The notes below the pieces were generated by a model. That model saw only the letters and a list, made by a program, of their open reading frames with translations. It was not told the origin of the DNA and ran no database searches. A DNA stretch of 64,000 nucleotides, taken from assembly GCA_944322095.1 (NCBI GenBank), contig CALUNU010000008.1, positions 1 through 64,000 on the forward strand, written 5' to 3'. This DNA comes from an uncultured Alloprevotella sp. Lineage in GTDB: Bacteria; Bacteroidota; Bacteroidia; Bacteroidales; Bacteroidaceae. This document shows, piece after piece, positions 27,629-35,208 of the stretch; positions within the stretch are counted from its first letter, which is position 1; every line of letters starts with the position of its first letter. Made by a program: the position numbers and the translations under genes.

Positions 27629-29836
27629 TTACGTTCCCAGTTCCAGTTGGTTCTTTACTAAGGTGTAGTAGACGCCCCGTTGCTCCGTGAGCTGTCGGTG
27701 CGTGCCTTGCTCGACCACTCGTCCCTTGTCCAGCACGATGATGTTGTCAGCGTCCTTTACGGTGCTGAGGCGGTGGGCCACGATGAGCACCGTTTTTCCC
27801 CGGCAGGCCTCGTGCAGATTTTCCATGACGGTGCGTTCGTTGTTGGCATCGAGCGAGTTGGTGGCCTCGTCGAAGAAGATAAAGTCGGGGTCTTTGTACA
27901 GAGCCCGCGCGATGAGCAGGCGTTGCCGTTGCCCGGCGCTCAGTCCGCAGCCCTCCATACCTATTTTCGTGCTCAGGCCCAACGGGAGCGAGTCGACGTA
28001 GTCGTCCACGTTGGCCATGCGGATGGCCCTGCGCAGGCGCTTCATGTCTATTTCGTCGGAGCTGACGGCGATGTTGCGGGCTATCGAGTCGGAAAAGATG
28101 AAGCTCTCCTGCATGACCGAGCCCGTGGCCTGTCGCCAGCGGTGCGGGTTGATGGCAGCCAGCGGCGTGGCTCCTACCTTGATCTTCCCATGCCCGGGCT
28201 CGTAGAAGCCCAGCAATAGTTTCACGAGGGTCGATTTGCCACTCCCGCTGGCCCCTACGATGGCTGTCACCTTGTGTTCGGGGATGGTGAGCGACACGTT
28301 GTGGAGGGCATAGTCGCGCTCGGCGCCGCTGTAGCTGAACGAGACGTCCTCAACAGTGATGGTGTGGTTCTCCGGCAGCTGGGAGAGCTTATTTTCTATG
28401 CCCTCTTCTTCGTCTTTCGTGTCGTGTATTTCGTTCAGACGCTCCAAGCTGATTTTAGCGTCCTGAAACGATTGGGCAAAGCCGATGAATTCGCTGACGG
28501 GGGCCGACAGTTGGCCGATTATGTACGTTAGGGCCATCATCATACCGAGCGTCATGTCGCCAGAGATGACGGCTTGCGCCGCAATGAATGTGACAAGGAT
28601 GTTGGTGGTCTGGGTGAAGAAGACAGAGCCCACCTGCTGTATCTGCCCGATGCTGAGGGAACGTACGCTGATCTTGAACAACCTGACTTGGATGTGTTCC
28701 CACTCCCAGCGCTTCTGGCGTTCGCAGTTGTTGAGCTTTATTTCCTGCATGCCCTGCACCAGTTGGATAATTTTGCTCTGCTCACCTGCCGATTGGTTGA
28801 AACGCTTGATGTCGAGCTCGCGGCGGAACTTCATAAAGAAAAGAATCCATAGCACGTACAGGGCGTTGCCCGCCAGAAAGATGGCCAGAATGCGCCAGTC
28901 GTACCAGGCCAGGATGGCAGCGAAGAGGAAGAAGTTGAGAAACGAGAATATGATGTTGATGGAGTTGCCCATCAGGAACGACTTGATGCGGTCGTGGTCG
29001 CCGATGCGTTGCATGATGTCGCCCGTCATCTTAGTGTCGAAGAAATGGAGCGGCAGCTTCATCAGTTTCATCAGAAAGTCAGATATGAGCGCGATGTTGA
29101 TGCGGGCATTGATGTGCAGCAGTATCCAACTGCGGAGAAAGCTGATGGCCAGTTGCGCCACGAAGAGCGACAACTGGGCGATGAGTACGAGCGTGACCAG
29201 ACCGAGGTTGCTGTCCTTCACACCCACGTCCACAAGCATCTGCGTGAGCAACGGAAATGCCATTTGCAGGAGGCTGCCCAACAGCATGCCCCAGCCCAAT
29301 TGCAGGATGGCACCTTTGTAGGGCAGGATGTAGCGGGCGAAAAAGAGCAGGTCGCGCCGCGTGTTGCGCTCGGGTTCGTCGTCGATGCTGGAAAAGTCGG
29401 GCCCCGGTTGCAGCAGAAGGGCGGTGCCACACTCTTCTCCCCCGGCTTTCGTGCTCAGCCAGCATTTTGCAAACGCCTCTTGGTCGTATCTCACGCAGCG
29501 AGCGGCCGGGTCGGCTATGTAAAAGACGTGTTGACCGTTTCGTTTTCGTCGGATGCGGTAGCACACAACGAAATGGTTCTGGTTCCAATGGAGAATGCAG
29601 GGTAGGGGTTTTTCCTTTGTGAGCTGGCGGAGCGAGGCTTTCACGCCCAACGTGCGGAAACCGATGCTTTCGGCGGCATCGCTCAGCCCCAGCATCGAAA
29701 CACCCTCGCGGGTGATGAACGAACGGTCGCGCAGCGTTTGCAGCGTGTAGTGGCGTCCATAGTGCTTGGCCACCATGCGCAGACACGCCGGGCCACAGTC
29801 CATGATGTTGTATTGGGGATAGTGAGTGAACCTCAT
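27629..29836 (-). CDS. Peptidase-containing ABC exporter (C39 domain, PCAT type)
   Basis: This 735-aa inner-membrane exporter cuts double-glycine leaders and pumps the core peptide out. The N-terminal C39 peptidase has catalytic Cys14 in MDCGPACLRM, His88 in NQNHFVV and Asp109 in IADPA, all intact. A six-helix transmembrane domain covers about residues 165-440. The nucleotide-binding domain has Walker A GASGSGKST, signature LSAGQRQR and Walker B DFIFFDEAT. Length and order are normal for the lagD/comA/PCAT class. It lies 25 bases after barrel gene 3 and upstream of the HlyD adaptor. As the only C39 exporter in the window, it is the natural processor for all three precursors. Confidence 0.95.
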   Translation of the reverse strand: MRFTHYPQYNIMDCGPACLRMVAKHYGRHYTLQTLRDRSFITREGVSMLGLSDAAESIGFRTLGVKASLRQLTKEKPLPCILHWNQNHFVVCYRIRRKRNGQHVFYIADPAARCVRYDQEAFAKCWLSTKAGGEECGTALLLQPGPDFSSIDDEPERNTRRDLLFFARYILPYKGAILQLGWGMLLGSLLQMAFPLLTQMLVDVGVKDSNLGLVTLVLIAQLSLFVAQLAISFLRSWILLHINARINIALISDFLMKLMKLPLHFFDTKMTGDIMQRIGDHDRIKSFLMGNSINIIFSFLNFFLFAAILAWYDWRILAIFLAGNALYVLWILFFMKFRRELDIKRFNQSAGEQSKIIQLVQGMQEIKLNNCERQKRWEWEHIQVRLFKISVRSLSIGQIQQVGSVFFTQTTNILVTFIAAQAVISGDMTLGMMMALTYIIGQLSAPVSEFIGFAQSFQDAKISLERLNEIHDTKDEEEGIENKLSQLPENHTITVEDVSFSYSGAERDYALHNVSLTIPEHKVTAIVGASGSGKSTLVKLLLGFYEPGHGKIKVGATPLAAINPHRWRQATGSVMQESFIFSDSIARNIAVSSDEIDMKRLRRAIRMANVDDYVDSLPLGLSTKIGMEGCGLSAGQRQRLLIARALYKDPDFIFFDEATNSLDANNERTVMENLHEACRGKTVLIVAHRLSTVKDADNIIVLDKGRVVEQGTHRQLTEQRGVYYTLVKNQLELGT

Positions 29837-29861
29837 GTTTTCTTTTATAATATGTGTGGCT

Positions 29862-32789
29862 TTATTTCTTCCCCGGCCGCTTCTTGGGTTTCATGTCGAA
29901 TCGGTACGTGAGGTGCAGGGAGGCGTAGGCGGGGGTGGTGTTGTACCACGTCTCGGTGCGCCCCTGTGCGTTGACGGTGCGTCGGATGTTGCTGAGTTGC
30001 TGCAGGATGTCGAAGCCCACGGCACGCAGGAGCCACTGCTTGCGCTTGCCGAAAGCCTTGGCGAGCGATGCGTTCCACACCCAGTCGGTGGTGTTCATCG
30101 AAGCGTCGGTGTATCCGCGGCGCAGGTAGGCCATGAGGTCCGTTTCGAGGTCAATGCCGCCGGGCAGGGGAGCGGTGAGGGTGAGCCCCATGGCGGCGTC
30201 GGTGTAGTGGAAGGGCGTGAACGCGGGGCCTCCGCCCGTGAGGCGCGTGTGCTTCACGGTGGTTTTTGCACCTGCCGTCCATTTTTCGAAGCGGTAGTCG
30301 GCGCGCAGCATGGCGTCGATGGAGAGGTTGTCCACGGCGACGCGGTCGGGCAGCGTGGCCGTGGGGTTGTCGGTGGCAAAGTCGACGCTGTGGAGGAACG
30401 TGCCTTTGGCTTCGCCTTGCAGCGTCCAGCGGTCGTCTTTTCCCAAGCCTTGTGTGTAGGCTATGGAGAGCGATGCGTCCCAATTGCCGTCGATGTTTTC
30501 GGGTCGCGTGGTGGTGACGCCTGTGGCGAGGTCGTAGAAGCGTGCCAGGGCCACAAGGCGGTCGCTCTTGTTGTAGCGGGCGTTGACGTTGAGCAGGCGT
30601 TGGTGCTCCTGCGTCTTGTATTTGAAGAAAGCGCTCGCACTGTGTATCTGTGCCTTGCGCAGGTGGGCGTTTCCGAGGCTGACGTAGAGCGGGTCGCTGT
30701 CGTCGCGCACGTCGAGGAGGTAGAAGATGTCGGGCAGGGCCTGCCGGTGTTGGTAGCTGATGCCTGTGTCGAGCGTATCGTTCCACCATTTCAGCTCTAT
30801 GTTGGGCTCCCACGTAAAGCTTTTGCGGGCGTAGGTGCGGTCGGCCCCGCCGCGCAGGTCGTGGATGTGGCGGTCGGTGAAGTTCATGTCGACGACCAGA
30901 TTGAGCCTGAGCGGGCCGAGTGGTAGCCTGCTCGCTGAAGTTCTTAAGTTGTGATTACGTTCCATGCGTGTGGTGTGGAAGCTGTTGGCCTGGTCGACGG
31001 CCCATTCCTCGGGCGCTTCGGCCGAGGGCGGCAGGCCGTCGCCTTGCCAATTGTCGTTTTCGCTCAGGTCGCGGTGGCCGGAACGGAACGCTTGCTTGTA
31101 GCTGTAATCGATGTCGAACCAAGAATACATCTTATACCTGTGAATTCTGATGCTCTTACTTAAATTCGCATGAATGTTGTAGTCGTAGTCCATCTCGGGA
31201 GCCGTCTCAAAGCGTTGTTGCGACAGATCTCTTTCCGAGGGAACGGCGTATTGCAATAAGTCGCCTGTCAGCGAGGTGTGTTTCCGTCGGTTGTACGACG
31301 TGGATGCATCAAAGAAGAACATAAAGCCGCCCAGCCAGGGAAACCCGGTAAAGTATTCAAGCCTCAAGCGTCCTCCCCAGTCGGTGCGTTTCGTGGTGGA
31401 ACGCAGCAGGCGGTCGTAGAGCGTATCGGCAGCAGAGCTGTAAGTTTGAGCGTTCAGGCTTTCCTGCCATTGTGCCGAGACGGTTCGGTCGTCAGCAGTG
31501 GAATGGGTGTAGTAGGCCGAGGGAGAGAATTCGAAATAGCCCCAATCGTGTTTTTTAGAGGGGAAATCCCCGGTAGCCAAGCGGCCCGACCAGTTTATAT
31601 GTGTCGTTCCCGTTCGTGAAGTGGAGCGGCTGCTGCGGAACACGGACGGGGAGGCGGGCAGATAGTCCTCGGCCGAGGTGCGCTGTTCGTTCGTGATGTC
31701 TTGCCGCATGGCTTGCAGGGTGGTGTTAAATCTGTAGTCAGTATTCTTCCCGTCCACGGAGAAGTCGATGCCGCCCATCTTGGTGGTGCGCCGTCCCTGC
31801 CCCGGTTCGGTGCGCCTCCATTCGCCCTTGGAGCCCGGGGCCTGATAGTCGTCCATGTTGTTGATGTTGCCGTAGATGCCCAGCGACGAATGGTTGGTAT
31901 AGCGCAGGGCGAAGAGGCGGCCCATCCATACGGGGTCGAAGCCGTCGCCCAGGCGCGAGCCGCCGCCTGCCTCCACGTTGACAATCCAGCCTTGGGCATA
32001 TTCGCGCTTCAGGTTGACGTCCATCACGAGCGGGTCGTTCTTCCGCTCGGCCTCGCTGCGCTCCTCGTTCTCGCGTCCGCGCGGCGCTTTCTTGTAGACT
32101 TTTATCTTGTTGACGGTGTAGGCAGGCAGGTTGGCCAGGGCTATCTGCGGGTCGCCCTTGAAAAAGTCGCGTCCGTTGATGAGTAGCGAACTGACATATT
32201 CTCCATTCACGGTGATACGCCCGCCGTCTTCCAGCTTGACGCCGGGCAGGGCGCGCACGAGGTTATCGAGCATGGAGCCCTCGGCCAGTTGGAAAGCCGC
32301 TGCGTTGTAGACGAGTGTATCGCCGCGCATCACCATCTTGATTTGCGTGCCCTTTACGGTGGCCTCGCCCAAGTCGTAGTTCATTTGGTGCCAGAGGTAA
32401 ACGTTGGGCAGTTCCCATTTGACAATGGGTTGGCCGAACCGCTTCTGCGGCACCTCAATGCGTAGCACCTGCGGGGCATATCCCGGATGGGTGACCTGAA
32501 ACACGTAGACTTTGCGGAGGGGGAGATATCCTTCGAAGCCGGTGAAGTAACGTCTCTTCACGCCGTTCGACATGGATTCGCTCCAAATTCCTTCCAGGGA
32601 ATCAGCCAGCACCGTCACGCTGTCGGCTTCGAAAACAGAAACACGGGCCTTATCCAGGGTTTCCTCAGTGAAGCCATCATAAACGATCATGCCGTGCAGG
32701 TTGACACTGTCAGATTTTTGTCCGAGGGCCGGCGAGAACGGGTAGAGGAGACATCCGAGAAAGAGAAGGAGCTGAAAGAGCTTTTTCAT
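29862..32789 (-). CDS. Peptide-locus outer-membrane beta-barrel protein 3 (TonB-receptor-like)
   Basis: This 975-aa third paralogue has a signal peptide (ending PALGQ, residue about 24), a regulatory-like domain whose start (MIVYDGFTEETLDKARVSV) resembles barrel 1 more than barrel 2, the shared plug block and the shared C-terminal barrel ending TYRFDMKPKK. It follows precursor 3 by 92 bases and precedes the ABC exporter by 25. Divergence is concentrated in the middle of the barrel (DNA about 30740-31620), with a mosaic of segments shared with barrel 2. The N-terminus is thus closest to copy 1 and the middle closest to copy 2, which points to recombination. The likely role is as the partner of precursor 3. 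Confidence 0.85.
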   Translation of the reverse strand: MKKLFQLLLFLGCLLYPFSPALGQKSDSVNLHGMIVYDGFTEETLDKARVSVFEADSVTVLADSLEGIWSESMSNGVKRRYFTGFEGYLPLRKVYVFQVTHPGYAPQVLRIEVPQKRFGQPIVKWELPNVYLWHQMNYDLGEATVKGTQIKMVMRGDTLVYNAAAFQLAEGSMLDNLVRALPGVKLEDGGRITVNGEYVSSLLINGRDFFKGDPQIALANLPAYTVNKIKVYKKAPRGRENEERSEAERKNDPLVMDVNLKREYAQGWIVNVEAGGGSRLGDGFDPVWMGRLFALRYTNHSSLGIYGNINNMDDYQAPGSKGEWRRTEPGQGRRTTKMGGIDFSVDGKNTDYRFNTTLQAMRQDITNEQRTSAEDYLPASPSVFRSSRSTSRTGTTHINWSGRLATGDFPSKKHDWGYFEFSPSAYYTHSTADDRTVSAQWQESLNAQTYSSAADTLYDRLLRSTTKRTDWGGRLRLEYFTGFPWLGGFMFFFDASTSYNRRKHTSLTGDLLQYAVPSERDLSQQRFETAPEMDYDYNIHANLSKSIRIHRYKMYSWFDIDYSYKQAFRSGHRDLSENDNWQGDGLPPSAEAPEEWAVDQANSFHTTRMERNHNLRTSASRLPLGPLRLNLVVDMNFTDRHIHDLRGGADRTYARKSFTWEPNIELKWWNDTLDTGISYQHRQALPDIFYLLDVRDDSDPLYVSLGNAHLRKAQIHSASAFFKYKTQEHQRLLNVNARYNKSDRLVALARFYDLATGVTTTRPENIDGNWDASLSIAYTQGLGKDDRWTLQGEAKGTFLHSVDFATDNPTATLPDRVAVDNLSIDAMLRADYRFEKWTAGAKTTVKHTRLTGGGPAFTPFHYTDAAMGLTLTAPLPGGIDLETDLMAYLRRGYTDASMNTTDWVWNASLAKAFGKRKQWLLRAVGFDILQQLSNIRRTVNAQGRTETWYNTTPAYASLHLTYRFDMKPKKRPGKK

Positions 32790-32832
32790 GGTGCTTAAAT
32801 GTGGTTAGGTGAATGCGCGTAGGAAAAGGAGA

Positions 32833-32866
32833 TACCGGTCGAAGAGGTTTGTCTCTCCGACCGGTA
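32833..32866 (-). promoter_or_regulatory. Hairpin between precursor 3 and its barrel gene
   Basis: Arms 32833-32841 and 32858-32866 (taccggtcg / cgaccggta) pair perfectly, with further pairing inside (agag / ctct). It begins 16 bases after the precursor 3 stop, the same place as the hairpins after precursors 1 and 2. Confidence 0.75.
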
Positions 32867-32881
32867 CAGATGAGAGGTCAA

Positions 32882-33139
32882 TTAAGCATTAGTCACAGTA
32901 TAGTAATAGGTGGATCTATAGCATTCTGAATTATCATTGCATAAGCTCCCACATTTCTCGGAGCATTGGCTCTCGTCTTTTACTGCTAAAGTTTTTTCAT
33001 CGAGAGGTTCACCATTTTTTTTGTAAAGTTGACAGGAACAGTTTCGGGTGAAGCCCATTCTTCCACCGATAATGCTTTTCAGTTCCTGCTCCGTAAGCGG
33101 AGTTCCCGTCAATGACGGGGAGATACGAATCTTTGTCAT
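32882..33139 (-). CDS. Double-glycine-leader, six-cysteine precursor peptide 3
   Basis: This 85-aa precursor has a leader of 26 residues (MTKIRISPSL then GTPLTEQELKSIIGG), nearly identical in protein and DNA to that of precursor 1. The 59-residue core has cysteines at 8, 10, 33, 37, 41 and 47, and the tyrosine tail STYYYTVTNA. A short shared stretch VKDE precedes the second cysteine group, as in precursor 1. It is the first precursor in the operon, 35 bases after the glycosyltransferase-methyltransferase gene, with no promoter of its own that I could see. It is expected to be processed and exported as for the other two. Confidence 0.88.
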   Translation of the reverse strand: MTKIRISPSLTGTPLTEQELKSIIGGRMGFTRNCSCQLYKKNGEPLDEKTLAVKDESQCSEKCGSLCNDNSECYRSTYYYTVTNA

Positions 33140-33174
33140 AATAATAAAGATTTAAAAATTAATAAATGTTGATT

Positions 33175-35163
33175 TTATAAAGGCTTTTCGGCCTCTATGC
33201 TGATGTTCTCGAAAGAGAGGGCTTCGGGGGCGACGTAGGGTGGGCGGTGCTCCACGCCGCGCAGGGTGGGGTGGCGGCTTTCGCCGACGGGGCAGAGCGT
33301 GACGGCGCGGAAGCCGGCGGCCGTGAGCTGGTCGCGCAGCAGGGCGAAGTCGTAGAGCACCTCCTTTTCGGCCTGGCGCATGAAGTTGTTGAGCACGAGG
33401 GCCGGGGGCGGGCAGCCGTCGGCATTGGCGAGGGCTTGGGCCGTCTTGGGTGAATAGTAGGCGGCGTTCCAGCGGGCGTAGCGGCGGACGGCCTCGTCGT
33501 CGGGGCGGGTGTAGAGCTGCACGAGGCGCTCGACGGAGCACACCGTGAGGCGCAGCACGCCGCCGGGGCGGAGCACGCGGAAGCATTCGCCGAGCAGCTT
33601 CTGGCCGAGGCGGTAGGGGAGAAACTCGATGAGGTGTTCGAAGAAAACGTACCGGAAACTGCCGTCGGGCAGGGGAAAGCGTTGCGTGGCGTCGAGAAAC
33701 GCTGCGCCGTAGGTGGGCTCTACGTCGGTGTTGAGCCAGCCGGGCAGCAGGTGGTGGCCGCAGCCCAGTTGCAGGGCGTGCGGGCCGGGTTGCGACAGGT
33801 AGGGCGTCAGGCGGTCGACGGGTTCCTCTTCAATGGCGTGGCCCGAAAGATAGCGGCCGATGGCATAGAGGTAGTGGCCGGCGCGGTGGGTGCTCTCCTC
33901 GAAGTGGCGCAGGATGCGGGCCTGTGTGTTGTTGCCCTCGGTCACGTCGGAATAACCGAAGTCCGCCTGGCGTGATACGTAGGGCACCGTGACCATCTTG
34001 GCTGTGAGCAGGGCCGAGAGTTTTTCGTCGGCCACGTCGCGCACGCCGAAGCGGGCGTTGAGGATGGTGCGGAAAGCTTTGCGGTAGACGACGATGAACT
34101 GCGTGCACCAGAACCAGTCGTCCCAGAAAAGACCGCCGGGCAGGGGCACCAGATTGCGGAAGCCACCGATGCCGCCCGAAAGGAGCTCGGCACCCATGGC
34201 GCCGGCCAGCAACACCTGGCGCAGAAAGCGGTTGCGCTCGTAGGCGGGGGTAAAAACGTGGTCGTCTTCGACGATAAGCACGGCGTCCTCGCCGTCATGC
34301 TCGGCCTTTTCGATGATTTTGCAGATGCTCTGCCAGAGGCCCACGGCGCCGTACTCGTGGCGGCAGGCTTCGACGATGTGGAGGTCGAACTCGTTGCGGC
34401 CCTCGAACTGCCGCAGGATGTGGGCACGGCGGTCGGTGCGCTCGGGCAGGTTGACGACGTAGGCGGGCAGAAACATGCCCGACACGTCGGTTTGGCGGAT
34501 GGCCTCGATGGTGGCTGCCGAGGTGGCGGCATAGAACGTGCGTATCTGTGAGAGCTTTTGCAGCAGGTTGCGGGCCCGGCGGAAGAAACCCTCGACGCGG
34601 CCGTCCTCGTTGTTGATGGTGGTGGCGTCGGAATAGCCAAACTCGCGCTGCTCGCTGATGTGCGGGTGGGTGACGAAGAGGCTGCGGCTGAGGTTGCCCA
34701 GATGGATGTCGGTGACGTAGCCCTCGTCGGTCTTCGAAGCCAGGATGCGGGCGTAGCAGCGGCGGAACACGACGGTGAACTGCATGCCGTTGAAGCCTGC
34801 CACCCAGAACAGGTGGTCGCTCACCTGCACGGGGCAGCGCGTCACGGCCATGCCGCCCGAAAGGATGTCGGCCCGCAGGGCGTCGGCCTCGGCGATGCGG
34901 TCGAAGAGGAACTGCGGCGAATAGTCGGGCGTGAAGACGTGGTCGTCCTCGCAGAAGATGAAGAAGGGCAGGTCGGCCCGGGCGGCGCGCTGCACGATGC
35001 CGTAGAACGTTTGCCACAGGGCCCAAGGGCCGTTGGGCAGTTCGATGCCGGGCACGACGGTGAGACGGAACTCGGGGCGGCCGGCAAACTGCTCCTCGAT
35101 GGAGCGGCGCCGTTCGGTGCGGCAGGCCAGGTTGACGGCGAAGACGGGAATGGGTGTTTTCAT
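33175..35163 (-). CDS. Tandem GT25-like glycosyltransferase fused to a SAM methyltransferase
   Basis: This 662-aa cytoplasmic protein has three parts. Domains 1 (residues about 5-215) and 2 (about 233-425) are internal duplicates resembling GT25 glycosyltransferases. Each has the start VNL-x-x-R-T-x-R-R, an acidic EDDHVFTP motif (72-79 and 299-306) that would bind the nucleotide-sugar metal, and a closing (E/D)FGYSD-x-T element. Domain 3 (about 460-640) is a class I methyltransferase with SAM motif LQLGCGHHLLPGWLNTDVE and a later CFRVLRPGG strand. It lies between the VKOR oxidase and precursor 3 in the same operon, so glycosylation and/or methylation of the peptide cores is a reasonable inference. 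The sugar, acceptor and methylated atom are unknown; a cell-envelope role is the alternative. Confidence 0.8.
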   Translation of the reverse strand: MKTPIPVFAVNLACRTERRRSIEEQFAGRPEFRLTVVPGIELPNGPWALWQTFYGIVQRAARADLPFFIFCEDDHVFTPDYSPQFLFDRIAEADALRADILSGGMAVTRCPVQVSDHLFWVAGFNGMQFTVVFRRCYARILASKTDEGYVTDIHLGNLSRSLFVTHPHISEQREFGYSDATTINNEDGRVEGFFRRARNLLQKLSQIRTFYAATSAATIEAIRQTDVSGMFLPAYVVNLPERTDRRAHILRQFEGRNEFDLHIVEACRHEYGAVGLWQSICKIIEKAEHDGEDAVLIVEDDHVFTPAYERNRFLRQVLLAGAMGAELLSGGIGGFRNLVPLPGGLFWDDWFWCTQFIVVYRKAFRTILNARFGVRDVADEKLSALLTAKMVTVPYVSRQADFGYSDVTEGNNTQARILRHFEESTHRAGHYLYAIGRYLSGHAIEEEPVDRLTPYLSQPGPHALQLGCGHHLLPGWLNTDVEPTYGAAFLDATQRFPLPDGSFRYVFFEHLIEFLPYRLGQKLLGECFRVLRPGGVLRLTVCSVERLVQLYTRPDDEAVRRYARWNAAYYSPKTAQALANADGCPPPALVLNNFMRQAEKEVLYDFALLRDQLTAAGFRAVTLCPVGESRHPTLRGVEHRPPYVAPEALSFENISIEAEKPL

Positions 35164-35208
35164 GCGGTCAGTGTTTCAGTATATATATAAGGTGTGGATG
35201 GGCGGTCG

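Noticed and set aside
20199..32789. The three barrels as SusC proteins of a polysaccharide utilisation locus
   Set aside because: No SusD gene accompanies any of them, the plug and barrel sequence differ from SusC, and each is linked to a secreted peptide gene and not to carbohydrate enzymes.
23211..33139. Radical-SAM-modified RiPP system
   Set aside because: The leader resembles Bacteroidetes GG-leader families that include radical-SAM-modified peptides, but no radical SAM or SPASM gene is in the locus; the cysteine-rich cores and the VKOR oxidase favour disulfides.
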